From Chitinophagales bacterium (lineage in GTDB: Bacteria > Bacteroidota > Bacteroidia > Chitinophagales > JABDMM01), in assembly GCA_013001465.1 (NCBI GenBank), contig JABDMM010000012.1, positions 1 through 52,192 on the forward strand: a stretch of 52,192 bases of DNA, read 5' to 3'. A model generated the notes under the pieces. It had not been told where the DNA came from. It saw nothing but the letters and a program-made list of their open reading frames with translations, and searched no databases. This document shows, one piece after another, positions 32,771-41,168 of this stretch. The position numbers were made by a program, and so were the translations under genes. Numbering within the stretch: position 1 is the stretch's first letter; each line of letters opens with the position of its first letter.

Positions 32771-35195
32771 ATACTAGTCGTCCTTTCAAATCCAAAGTCT
32801 TAAGTCGTAGTGAATTCATAATTACCGACACAGAACTGAAACTCATAGCTAACGCCGCGATCATTGGTGACAATAATATTCCAAAAAATGGAAACAGAAC
32901 TCCGGCTGCAATTGGAACTCCCATGGTATTATAGATCAATGCAAAGAATAAGTTTTGCTTGATATTGCCGACCACCTTTTTACTTAACAATATTGCTTTA
33001 GGGATGGATGATAGCTCACCTTTTACTAAAGTTAGTCCGGCGCTTTCTATCGCCACATCAGTTCCTGTGCCCATAGCAATTCCAACATCAGCCAATGCCA
33101 AAGCAGGTGAATCATTAACGCCATCTCCAGCCATGGCTACTGTACGACCGATAGTTTTTAGTCTTTTGATCTCTTCTAACTTTTCATTTGGTTTGAATGA
33201 TGCATGGAATTCATCGATGCCTACTTCCTTAGCAACAGCAGCGGCAGAAGATTCATTGTCTCCTGTTAACATGATCACATCGATCCCCAGTGCTTTCAGA
33301 TCTGAGATCGCTTTTTTACTATCTGCTTTGATCTCATCTCCAATGACAAACACCGCCATTAGTTTCTCATCATCGAATAGCCATGACACTGTTTTGGCGG
33401 AGCTTTTATAGTCTTCAACAATTTCGGAATGCTTATCAGTAATGCTTAACTGGCTTTCCATGAGAAATTCTGAATTAGTAAGATAAAACTGTCTGCCATT
33501 CACTTTTGCTTTTACTCCGCTTCCGGATATGGATTCAAACTTATCGATCTGAAGTAGTGACAACTTCATACTCTTCGCCTTTTGAACAATTGAATTTGCT
33601 ATAGGATGTTCGCTCTGACTGTTCATCGATGCTGCTATTTGAAGCACATCATCATCAGTCCTATCATTTTGTAACGATTTATATTCAGCCAGATAAGGTT
33701 TCCCTTCAGTGATCGTACCTGTCTTATCAATTACAAGTGTATCTATATCGCTCAATTTTTCCAGCACTTCAGCATCTTTTACCAGAATGCCATTCAACGC
33801 ACCTTTACCTATGCCAACCATTACCGCCATTGGAGTAGCTAACCCAAGTGCACACGGACATGCAATAATGAGAACTGCGATCGCATTAACAAATGCATAT
33901 ACATAAGCAGGTTCAGGGCCAAAAAGCACCCAAACAATAAAAGTGAGCACTGATATTAAGACGACAATAGGAACAAAAAAAGCTGAAATTCTGTCGGCGA
34001 TCTTTTGCATTGGCGCGCGGCTCATGCTTGCCTGATCGACCATTTTAATGATCTGTGCGAGCAAAGTATCTGCCCCAACGCTTTCTGCTTTCATTACAAA
34101 TGAAGTGTGTCCGTTTATCGTACCGGCTTTCACATTTTCTCCAAAAGATCTGTCCACAGGTATCGGTTCACCGGTGAACATCGATTCATCGATCGTACCC
34201 TCGCCACTGAAAATAGATCCGTCAACAGGGATCTTATCTCCCGGCTTAATTCTAAGAAAGTCACCTTTATGGATATGCTCGACAGGAATCACTTCTTCCT
34301 TACCATCCTTTACACGTATAGCTTCATTTGGTGCCAGCTTCATGAGTTCCTTGATAGCACTTCCAGTTCTCCGATGAGCTCTGGCCTCAAGCAATTGTCC
34401 AAGTAGAACAAGAGTGAGAATTACGGTTGCCGCTTCAAAATACACGTGGATCGCCCCACTTTCAGATTTAAACTGCTCCGGAAAAAAGTCTGGAAAAAGC
34501 ATAGCAATAACTGAAAATGACCATGCTGCACCAGCGCCTATTCCTATTAGGGTAAACATGTTTAAATTCCAACTGACAATTGAATTGTAGGCTCTTTTGA
34601 AAAACATCCAGGTAGCATAAAAAACAACCGGGATGGACAACACAAGTTGAACCCAGTTCCACTTTTCAAAGCTCATTATAGATGTCAACGGATTAGATGG
34701 AATCATTTCTGACATTGCGATAAGAAAGATCGGCAATGTAAACACCGTTGAAATTATCAGCTTTCGACTCAGGTTTTTGACGGCGTCATCTTCATGATCA
34801 TCGGCACCGGCACTGGCAGTTGGGACAAGATCCATTCCACATACCGGACAATCACCAGGTTTGTCATACATCTTATCGCCTTCGCAACGCATTGGGCAAT
34901 AATATTTAGTATCCTTATTTACTTTAATAGTTGGTTTGGAGATACTCTCGCTGTGATCATGAGAACTATGTTTATGATCCGAGATCTCATAATACGTTCC
35001 TGCATCTTTTAATGCAGCTTGAAGCTTTTCGACATCAACCTGCTCATTCACTTCGAGTAAAACCTCAGTCGAATCAAGATCAGCTTCAACGTGATGGACG
35101 TGTTCAACCTCACCCAGAACTTGCTCTACGGATGCTTTACATCCCTTACAAGTCATACCTTTAACGTAAAATTTTTGTTCTTTACTCATGATCAT
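32769..35195 (-). CDS. copA: Copper-translocating P1B-type ATPase
   Basis: 808 residues. The N-terminal heavy-metal-associated domain has GMTCKGC (Cys16, Cys19). At about 93-120 is a heavy-metal-binding-domain YYCPMRCEGDKMYDKPGDCP followed by VCGMDLVP, a feature of CopA proteins in many Bacteroidota. The membrane metal site is CPC (Cys446-Pro-Cys448), the phosphorylated residue is Asp490 in DKTGTITEGKP, the nucleotide domain has SEHPIA, and the hinge is AGDGVNDSPALALADVGIAM. It exports Cu+ from the cytoplasm, for detoxification or to supply oxidases such as the ba3 enzyme at 24.4 kb. A start two codons later (35189) is equally possible. A TTTAGCTAAA palindrome sits about 10 nt before the start. 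Confidence 0.94.
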   Translation of the reverse strand: MIMSKEQKFYVKGMTCKGCKASVEQVLGEVEHVHHVEADLDSTEVLLEVNEQVDVEKLQAALKDAGTYYEISDHKHSSHDHSESISKPTIKVNKDTKYYCPMRCEGDKMYDKPGDCPVCGMDLVPTASAGADDHEDDAVKNLSRKLIISTVFTLPIFLIAMSEMIPSNPLTSIMSFEKWNWVQLVLSIPVVFYATWMFFKRAYNSIVSWNLNMFTLIGIGAGAAWSFSVIAMLFPDFFPEQFKSESGAIHVYFEAATVILTLVLLGQLLEARAHRRTGSAIKELMKLAPNEAIRVKDGKEEVIPVEHIHKGDFLRIKPGDKIPVDGSIFSGEGTIDESMFTGEPIPVDRSFGENVKAGTINGHTSFVMKAESVGADTLLAQIIKMVDQASMSRAPMQKIADRISAFFVPIVVLISVLTFIVWVLFGPEPAYVYAFVNAIAVLIIACPCALGLATPMAVMVGIGKGALNGILVKDAEVLEKLSDIDTLVIDKTGTITEGKPYLAEYKSLQNDRTDDDVLQIAASMNSQSEHPIANSIVQKAKSMKLSLLQIDKFESISGSGVKAKVNGRQFYLTNSEFLMESQLSITDKHSEIVEDYKSSAKTVSWLFDDEKLMAVFVIGDEIKADSKKAISDLKALGIDVIMLTGDNESSAAAVAKEVGIDEFHASFKPNEKLEEIKRLKTIGRTVAMAGDGVNDSPALALADVGIAMGTGTDVAIESAGLTLVKGELSSIPKAILLSKKVVGNIKQNLFFALIYNTMGVPIAAGVLFPFFGILLSPMIAALAMSFSSVSVIMNSLRLKTLDLKGRLV

Positions 35196-35239
35196 TTAGC
35201 TAAACAAAACACAATTCAGATTAGTTGCTCTAAAAAAAT

Positions 35240-35851
35240 TTATCGGTACTTATCATGCAAACCGATACCTTTGGATATCAGTGGTTTAATCTTCTCTAGA
35301 CGTTTTTCTTTTGTTTCCGGTCTTTTTGCTTCAGCAATGTAAACGGCAAATTCTCTTTGCTTTGATTTACTGAAACTTTCAAAAGACTCTTTAAGGTCCG
35401 GATTTTTCTGCAGAAAGTTGATGAGTTCCTTTGGTATAATGAGGGGTTTTTGCCTGTTTACTTTCAACTCGATCCCTGCTTCTTGATTATCGATCGCCTC
35501 CAGAATATAGGCTTTGATCAGATCCAAACTCTCCTTGATCTCTTTGATCGAGAAGAAGCGCCATTGCCTTAGCGCTTTGGTTTTTCCTTCCTGGGCATTG
35601 ATCAGTTTAGCTTGTTCATCTTTAAGATATACACCTTGGTAAAACCAAATTCCGGAATATGCTTTAAATGCTCCAATTCCAATGATATTCTTACCCTGAT
35701 AAGTGTACACCGGACTACTCCATTTGATCGTTTCCTCAAGTCCGGAATCGATAGCCACCTTTCTTAACAGTTTGAGTTCATCTGCTCGAGGAGATTTTTC
35801 AATGTACTCTTCAATTGATCTTATTTGTTCCATTGCCATTATTTGATTCAT
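35240..35851 (-). CDS. YdeI/OmpD-associated family protein (DUF1801 plus OmdA)
   Basis: 203 residues. The N-terminal part fits DUF1801: IEEYIEKSPRADELKLLRKV, then ETIKWSSPVYTYQGKNIIGI and GIWFYQGVYLKD. The C-terminal part fits the OmdA/YdeI type: IIPKELINFLQKNPDLKESF, SKSKQREFAVYIAEAKRPET and KRLEKIKPLISKGIGLHDKY. The family is linked in Salmonella/E. coli to peptide-antibiotic tolerance, but its molecular role is unclear. Its ATG overlaps the stop of the cytosine deaminase gene (ATGA), so the two are translationally coupled; copA follows 44 bp downstream on the same strand. Confidence 0.85.
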   Translation of the reverse strand: MNQIMAMEQIRSIEEYIEKSPRADELKLLRKVAIDSGLEETIKWSSPVYTYQGKNIIGIGAFKAYSGIWFYQGVYLKDEQAKLINAQEGKTKALRQWRFFSIKEIKESLDLIKAYILEAIDNQEAGIELKVNRQKPLIIPKELINFLQKNPDLKESFESFSKSKQREFAVYIAEAKRPETKEKRLEKIKPLISKGIGLHDKYR

Positions 35852-36285
35852 TCTCCGATGTCTTCATTCCAAACTTTCGGATTATCGATAATAAACTGTC
35901 TCATCATCGCTATACAATCATCATCATTTAAAACCTGAACATCAACGCCTCTTTCTTTTAACAATGCTTCGTCACCAAGAAAATTTCTATTCTCCCCGAC
36001 AATAACTTTTGGAATTCCATAAAGAAGAATTGCACCGCTACACATAGAACAAGGTGAAAGAGTCGTATAGATCGTGGATTCTTTATAAACTGAAGCCGGC
36101 AGTCTACCAGCATTCTCAAGGGCATCCATTTCGCCATGCAGCGTCACACTTCCATTTTGCATTCTACGATTATGACCGCGACCGATGATCTCATCATTGT
36201 AAACCAACACTGACCCAATAGGAATTCCACCTTCTTCCAGACCCTTTTTAGCCTCTATGATTGCTTCCTGCAGAAATTTGTCCAT
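35848..36285 (-). CDS. Yeast-type cytosine deaminase
   Basis: 145 residues of the CMP/dCMP deaminase fold. Zinc ligands and general base are HGEMDALEN (His, Glu) and TLSPCSMCSGAI (two Cys). The sequence is strikingly like fungal FCY1: EGGIPIGSVLV, GRGHNRRMQNGS, LYGIPKVIVGENRNF and the terminal WNEDIGE, which in FCY1 forms the lid over cytosine (Trp and Asp). E. coli-type cytosine deaminase (CodA) is an unrelated amidohydrolase, and tRNA-adenosine deaminase TadA lacks the WxEDIGE end, so cytosine to uracil deamination is the best call. It starts about 205 bp from the divergent pyrimidine-degradation cluster and would feed uracil into it. Confidence 0.82.
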   Translation of the reverse strand: MDKFLQEAIIEAKKGLEEGGIPIGSVLVYNDEIIGRGHNRRMQNGSVTLHGEMDALENAGRLPASVYKESTIYTTLSPCSMCSGAILLYGIPKVIVGENRNFLGDEALLKERGVDVQVLNDDDCIAMMRQFIIDNPKVWNEDIGE

Positions 36286-36337
36286 ACATCTAGTTTAGTT
36301 CGTGTTTTATTTAATATTAGACTTAAAACTTTACGAA

Positions 36338-36375
36338 ACGGCGAAGCCGCACCTTCATTTTCACATTTTCACATA
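36338..36375 (+). repeat. Family C repeat
   Basis: ACGGCGAAGCCGCACCTTCA followed by TTTTCACA words. The GGC-GAA-GCC hairpin is as at 19460. It lies in the divergent gap between the cytosine deaminase and the semialdehyde dehydrogenase gene. Confidence 0.65.
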
Positions 36376-36391
36376 AAAGAAATAGTGTGGC

Positions 36392-36438
36392 CTAAAATTT
36401 TAGCTAAATACTTATAACTGTATTAAGCGAACGTTTAA
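36392..36438. promoter_or_regulatory. Two palindromes in the divergent control region of the pyrimidine cluster
   Basis: CTAAAATTTTAG (36392-36403) is a perfect 12-bp palindrome. TTAAGCGAACGTTTAA (36423-36438) has the symmetric frame TTAAnCGnnCGnTTAA. Either could be a repressor site shared by the deaminase and the catabolic genes. No regulator gene is next to it; the assignment rests on symmetry and position. Confidence 0.4.
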
Positions 36439-36489
36439 TTAATGTCTGGCTATTCTCTAAATTAGTATTTTAGTTAAAATTAGAATATC

Positions 36490-37944
36490 ATGCCCTACGC
36501 CGAAGTAAAGAATTATATAGACGGTGCTTTCCTCTCCAATGGAGAAGCGAGAATCGACGTCCTTTCTCCTCTCGATGGATCGAAGTTATCTACGGTTCCA
36601 TTAAGCAATAAAGATACACTTGATAAAGCTGTTGAATCAGCTAAAAAAGCGTTTATTTCCTGGAATGCCCTTACGCTAAAAGAAAGGGTGCAGTATTTAT
36701 ACCGTTACCGGGAATTACTCATCAAACATGCCGATGAGTTAACCGAGTTGGTCCATAGTGAGAATGGTAAGACACTAGGCGAATCACGAGCTGAGGTTGA
36801 TAAAAGTGTTGAGCTTACAGAGTTTGCTTGTTCATTGCCACAAATTGTTGCTAATGAAATTCAGGATGTGAGTAAAGGAGTTGAATGCAGATCCGAACGA
36901 AAACCGGTCGGAATTGTAGCAAGTATAACGCCCTTCAACTTTCCAAATATGGTTCCTCATTGGACTATTCCCAATGCGATTGCTCTTGGGAATTGCATGA
37001 TCTTTAAACCATCTGAGATCGTCCCATTAAGTGCTATGCGTATTGTTGAGTTGCTCAAAGAAGCAGGTTTGCCTGATGGTGTTGTAAATGTAGTGAACGG
37101 TGGAAAAGAGATCGTTGAAGCGATTTGTGATCACCCCGACATCGATGCGGTTTCCTTTGTTGGTTCAACAAAAGTCGCCAAAATCGTATACCGAAGAGCG
37201 ACTTCTTCCCTCAAACGCTGTGTCGCATTAGGCGGAGCTAAAAATCACCTTATCGTTCTTCCGGATGCAAATCCTGAAATGACCGCTTCAGATGTGGTTG
37301 CTTCGATGTCGGGTTGTGCTGGTCAACGATGTATGGCTGCAGCAGCAATGGTAGGTGTAGGTAGTATTGATCATATCGTCGACCTCATGACAAAAGAAGC
37401 AAAGAAAATCATACCGGGTGAAAACCTGGGGTCTGTAATTTCAAAAGAGGCTAAAGAAAGAATTGAGCGATATATAACGGAAGCGGAAGAAGCAGGAGCA
37501 AAGGTGTTGGTAGATGGCAGAAATGTAAAAGTTGCAGGTCAGGAAAATGGTTACTATGTTGGTCCAACCGTGATCGACCATGTAACTCCTGATATGGCGA
37601 TCGCAAAAGAAGAAGTATTCGGTCCGGTTATTTGCATCATTCGTGCTTCGAATATCGATGAAGCGATCCAGATCGAAAACAGATCGAATTACGGAAATGC
37701 TGCTTCAGTTTTTACTCAAAGTGGAGGTTTGGCAAAGCGAGTGATGGAAAATGCTAGTGCTGGAATGATCGGAGTTAATATTGGGGTTCCGGTTCCTAGA
37801 GAGCCGTTTTCTTTTGGTGGATGGAATGAGTCTAAGTTTGGTGTTGGTGATATTACGGGGAAGAGTTCTATTGAGTTCTGGACTCAGGTTAAGAAGACAA
37901 CTACGAAGTGGAATGCGGAGGATCGGACGAATTGGATGAGTTGA
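36490..37944 (+). CDS. mmsA: CoA-acylating (methyl)malonate-semialdehyde dehydrogenase
   Basis: 484 residues of the aldehyde dehydrogenase superfamily. The nucleophile is Cys281 in SGCAGQRCMAAAAMVGVG, the MmsA-type context, with GVVNVVNGGKEIVEAICDHP and AVSFVGSTKVAKIVYRRATS upstream; the general-base Glu of ordinary ALDHs is replaced (LGGAKNHLIVLPDAN), as in CoA-acylating members. The C-terminal PREPFSFGGWNESKFGVGDI is also typical. In this cluster it should convert malonate semialdehyde, made from beta-alanine, to acetyl-CoA with NAD+ and CoA. Valine or inositol catabolism is the usual alternative for the family, but the neighbours favour pyrimidines. First gene of the plus-strand cluster. 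Confidence 0.92.
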   Translation: MPYAEVKNYIDGAFLSNGEARIDVLSPLDGSKLSTVPLSNKDTLDKAVESAKKAFISWNALTLKERVQYLYRYRELLIKHADELTELVHSENGKTLGESRAEVDKSVELTEFACSLPQIVANEIQDVSKGVECRSERKPVGIVASITPFNFPNMVPHWTIPNAIALGNCMIFKPSEIVPLSAMRIVELLKEAGLPDGVVNVVNGGKEIVEAICDHPDIDAVSFVGSTKVAKIVYRRATSSLKRCVALGGAKNHLIVLPDANPEMTASDVVASMSGCAGQRCMAAAAMVGVGSIDHIVDLMTKEAKKIIPGENLGSVISKEAKERIERYITEAEEAGAKVLVDGRNVKVAGQENGYYVGPTVIDHVTPDMAIAKEEVFGPVICIIRASNIDEAIQIENRSNYGNAASVFTQSGGLAKRVMENASAGMIGVNIGVPVPREPFSFGGWNESKFGVGDITGKSSIEFWTQVKKTTTKWNAEDRTNWMS

Positions 37945-37970
37945 GGATAATGTGAATGATTGGATTTTTT

Positions 37971-38010
37971 ACCGCAGAGGGCGCAGAGGTTTTACGCAGA
38001 AGGCGCAGAG
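37971..38010 (+). repeat. Family B CGCAGAG-type repeat (tandem pair)
   Basis: ACCGCAGAGGGCGCAGAGGT is followed by a close second copy, ACGCAGAAGGCGCAGAG. It sits between two genes of the same cluster, 20 bp before the aminotransferase ATG, so it is probably transcribed in their mRNA. Confidence 0.65.
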
Positions 38011-38030
38011 ATTATAAATAAATTAACAAT

Positions 38031-39356
38031 ATGAGTCGAGTACAGGATAGTCTTGATTATACCTTGTTCTCCTGGGCAAAGCAGGGTGGCCTTAATCCGA
38101 TTGATGCCCATCATGCAAAGGGAGTTTACATTTATGACAGAGATGGGAAGAAGTATCTGGATTTTTCATCGCAGTTGATGAATGTTAATATCGGTCATGG
38201 GCATCCAAAAATCTCGGAAGCTGTTGCAAAGCAAATGTCCGAATTAAGCTATGTCTATCCCGGAATGGTAACTGACGTTAGGGCGAAGCTTGGTAAGAAA
38301 CTCGCCGAGATCTCACCAGGTGACCTTACAAAGACCTTCTTCACTCTTGGTGGTGCTGAAGCAATTGAGAATGCGATCAAAATTGCTCGTGTGTATACCG
38401 GAAGGCATAAGATCATTACGCATTACAGATCCTATCATGGAGGGACAATGGGAGCGATCACGGCTGGTGGGGATCCACGAAGATTCCCTGTTGACAGTCA
38501 GCAGCTTCCCAATTTTGTACATGTAGAAAACCCGTACTGTTACAGATGCCCCTGGGGACAAAGTGATAGTAACGGATGCTGCAATATGGGAATTCAAAAT
38601 CTCGAGCAGATCATAAAGTATGAGAACCCCTACAGCATTGCAGCGGTGTTAATGGAAGGAGAATCTGGTTCGTCAGGATGCATTAAATATCCCGATAATT
38701 ATCTCAAGAAAGTCAAAGCAATTTGTGAAAAGTATGATATTCTCTTCATCGATGATGAGGTCATGAGCGGATTTGGCCGTACCGGAAAAATGTTTGCAAT
38801 TGAAAACCATGGAGTTGAGCCGGACATCATCTGCATGGCTAAGGGTATGACCTCAGGATACCTGCCTCTTGGTGGTATTATTGTAAGTTCAAAAATCGCC
38901 GAAAAGTTTAACGATACTCCTCTACCCCTTGGACTCACTTATTCAGCTCATCCGGTAACTCTTGCAGCAGCTTTAGCGAATATTCAAGTTTATGAAGATG
39001 AGGATCTGATCGAAAATGCAGTTAGGATGGGCAAGTATCTCGAGCGCAAAGTTGATGAGCTCAAGGAGAAACATGTTTCAATAGGTGATTTCAGAAATAC
39101 AGGTTTGCTTGGATGCTTAGAACTGGTCAAGAACAGAACTAGCAGGGAAGCATTAACTCCTTGGAATGCTAAACCATCGGAGATGGAAGCAACGAACCGA
39201 ATTGCTGCCAAGATCCGTGAGTTAGGCATGTTCACATTTGTACGATGGAACTGGATATTTACTGCTCCTCCTCTTTGTATCACTGAAGAGCAGATCGATG
39301 AGGGTATCAATATTATCTCCCAAGCTTGCGCAATCGCTGATGAATATACAAATTGA
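38031..39356 (+). CDS. Class III aminotransferase, probable beta-alanine transaminase
   Basis: 441 residues, PLP-dependent class III. DGKKYLDFSSQLMNVNIGHG is the N-terminal block, GAEAIENAIKIAR and YHGGTMGAI the cofactor phosphate region, LFIDDEVMSGFGRTGKMFAI the Asp that holds the PLP nitrogen, and AKGMTSGYLPLGG gives Lys271 as the Schiff-base lysine. The family includes beta-alanine:pyruvate, GABA and ornithine transaminases. Between malonate-semialdehyde dehydrogenase and the beta-alanine-producing enzymes, the natural substrate is beta-alanine, giving malonate semialdehyde. An unusual Cys-rich stretch (CYRCPWGQSDSNGCCNMG, about 168-186) is also known from some alanine-glyoxylate aminotransferases. 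Confidence 0.88.
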   Translation: MSRVQDSLDYTLFSWAKQGGLNPIDAHHAKGVYIYDRDGKKYLDFSSQLMNVNIGHGHPKISEAVAKQMSELSYVYPGMVTDVRAKLGKKLAEISPGDLTKTFFTLGGAEAIENAIKIARVYTGRHKIITHYRSYHGGTMGAITAGGDPRRFPVDSQQLPNFVHVENPYCYRCPWGQSDSNGCCNMGIQNLEQIIKYENPYSIAAVLMEGESGSSGCIKYPDNYLKKVKAICEKYDILFIDDEVMSGFGRTGKMFAIENHGVEPDIICMAKGMTSGYLPLGGIIVSSKIAEKFNDTPLPLGLTYSAHPVTLAAALANIQVYEDEDLIENAVRMGKYLERKVDELKEKHVSIGDFRNTGLLGCLELVKNRTSREALTPWNAKPSEMEATNRIAAKIRELGMFTFVRWNWIFTAPPLCITEEQIDEGINIISQACAIADEYTN

Positions 39357-39390
39357 AATCTTCACACTTCAAAGCCAGCAATAACCTCAA

Positions 39391-41106
39391 TTGAAAGATT
39401 CCCCTCTTTATAATAAAGACATGGCTCCAATCCCTCAGGATGAGCGATCGTGGTCAAAATGGGACTTAACCGCAATATGGATCGGTATGGCGGTTTGCAT
39501 CCCTACGTATTTACTTGCATCATACATGATCAATTCTGGTCTTAAATGGTTTGAAGCACTGATCATTATTGGAGTCGCAAATTTGATCATCACTATTCCT
39601 ATGGTCTTGAATGGTCATGCCGGAGTGAAGTATGGAATTCCTTTCCCGGTTGTTGGCAGATCAGCATTCGGTATCAAAGGAATTCATATAGCTGCTATCG
39701 CAAGAGCCATCGTCGCTTGTGGTTGGTTTGGTGTCCAAACGTGGATCGGTGGCCTAGCTATCTATGAAATATGGAATGCCGTGATCGGTGTCGAAAGTAG
39801 TGTCGACTTAAACGTTGCAAAGTTTGTTTGCTTTGCGATCTTTTGGTTCATCAATATGTATTTCATATGGAAAGGAACTGAAAGTATTAAGTGGCTTGAA
39901 AAACTGGCTGCACCAATTCTTATCCTTATTGGTCTTGCACTTATCTCCTGGGGCATGAATGCTGCAGGAGGATTTGGGAATGTACTCGAGCAAAGCAAAC
40001 AGCTGGAATCTCCTTCTTATACTTTAACAGAAACTGGAACTGATTTACAACTTGATATTAATCCGCTTAAAGGGTTAGATAACAATTATAAGGCGACATC
40101 TTATCAGATCATGTTGGAAGATGGGAGTGGGACTTCCAATACTGACTGGATTGAAATTTCCTCATCTACTAACTCCAGCAGTTCAAAAAATTGGGGACTT
40201 GAAAACCTAGATGTGAACTCCTTAAGAGAAGGCGAGCAATCTTTGAAAATGCAGCTTAGGAAAGACACCGAAAAAGATTTTATTTACTCTTCACAAATAG
40301 CACTTTCAATAAATTCAAAAACGGAACAAGATGTCTGGTCAAAAATATGGTCGTATTTAATTTGGCTTACAGCGATGGTGGGTTTCTGGGCAACCATGGC
40401 GATCAGTATTGCAGATATTACCCGATACGCATCGACCCAAAGAGACCAGATCCTGGGACAGTTTATGGGATTACCATTGACCATGCTGTTCTATTCCTTT
40501 GTAGGAATTTTCGCGACATGCGCTGCTGTGGTCTTTTTCAAAGATGTATTGATCTCCAATGATGCTCCATGGGAACCGATAAGCCTGATTGGAAAATTTG
40601 ATAATACCGCATTGGTGATCGTTTCTCAATTCTTTATGCTAATTGCAACGCTCAGCACAAACATAGCAGCCAATGTCATCGCACCGGCAAACACCTTCGC
40701 AAACTTGTGGCCTCGAAAGATCAATTTTGCCAGAGGTGGCACGATTACAGGGGTCATTGGTATTCTCTTATGCCCCTGGTGGATCCTGAATGAGATCAGC
40801 GGTCTGCTGATCGCGGTAAGCAGTATTCTCGGACCGGTTCTTGCCATCTTGATTTGCGACTATTTCATTATTCGAAAAAAGTCTCTTGATCTAAATGCGC
40901 TTTATAAAGTAGATGGGATTTATTCGTTCAATAATGGATTTAATGTAGCTGCTATCATCGCTCTGATTACCGGTGTTCTTGTAGCACTAAGCGGACTTTT
41001 CATTCCTGCCTTCGACTTTCTTTATAAACTATCATGGTTCTCAGGATTCGCTTCTTCATTTGTCGTCTATTGGGCTCTCATGAAAAACAAGCCTTCAGGA
41101 AGCTAG
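39391..41106 (+). CDS. NCS1 nucleobase transporter with a large loop insertion
   Basis: 571 residues from a TTG codon; an ATG at 39421 would cut off SPLYNKD, part of the conserved LYNxDLAP start of NCS1 proteins, so TTG is preferred. The transporter core is clear: WSKWDLTAIWIGMAVCIPTY, GIPFPVVGRSAFGIKG, VACGWFGVQTWIGG and WATMAISIADITRYASTQRD. These fit cytosine/uracil/allantoin/hydantoin symporters of the LeuT fold. Between helices 5 and 6 (residues about 200-317, bases 39988-40342) there is a hydrophilic Ser/Thr/Asn-rich insertion of about 118 residues with alternating strands (DLQLDINPLKG, QIMLEDGS, SLKMQLRKD). By Mhp1 topology this loop faces the periplasm. The cluster implies import of uracil, cytosine or dihydropyrimidines. 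Confidence 0.9.
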   Translation: MKDSPLYNKDMAPIPQDERSWSKWDLTAIWIGMAVCIPTYLLASYMINSGLKWFEALIIIGVANLIITIPMVLNGHAGVKYGIPFPVVGRSAFGIKGIHIAAIARAIVACGWFGVQTWIGGLAIYEIWNAVIGVESSVDLNVAKFVCFAIFWFINMYFIWKGTESIKWLEKLAAPILILIGLALISWGMNAAGGFGNVLEQSKQLESPSYTLTETGTDLQLDINPLKGLDNNYKATSYQIMLEDGSGTSNTDWIEISSSTNSSSSKNWGLENLDVNSLREGEQSLKMQLRKDTEKDFIYSSQIALSINSKTEQDVWSKIWSYLIWLTAMVGFWATMAISIADITRYASTQRDQILGQFMGLPLTMLFYSFVGIFATCAAVVFFKDVLISNDAPWEPISLIGKFDNTALVIVSQFFMLIATLSTNIAANVIAPANTFANLWPRKINFARGGTITGVIGILLCPWWILNEISGLLIAVSSILGPVLAILICDYFIIRKKSLDLNALYKVDGIYSFNNGFNVAAIIALITGVLVALSGLFIPAFDFLYKLSWFSGFASSFVVYWALMKNKPSGS

Positions 41107-41168
41107 GATCGGAATGAAAGCTTCAAATCATTATTTTCCTTATTTTAGTTTCATGTCAAAATCAAAAG

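Noticed and set aside
32959-33411. 150-codon frame (+) inside copA
   Set aside because: Mirror of the conserved ATPase hinge and nucleotide domains; no independent features.
35848-36285. tRNA-adenosine deaminase TadA
   Set aside because: The FCY1-type lid (WNEDIGE) and GENRNF block and the pyrimidine-gene context fit cytosine deaminase better.
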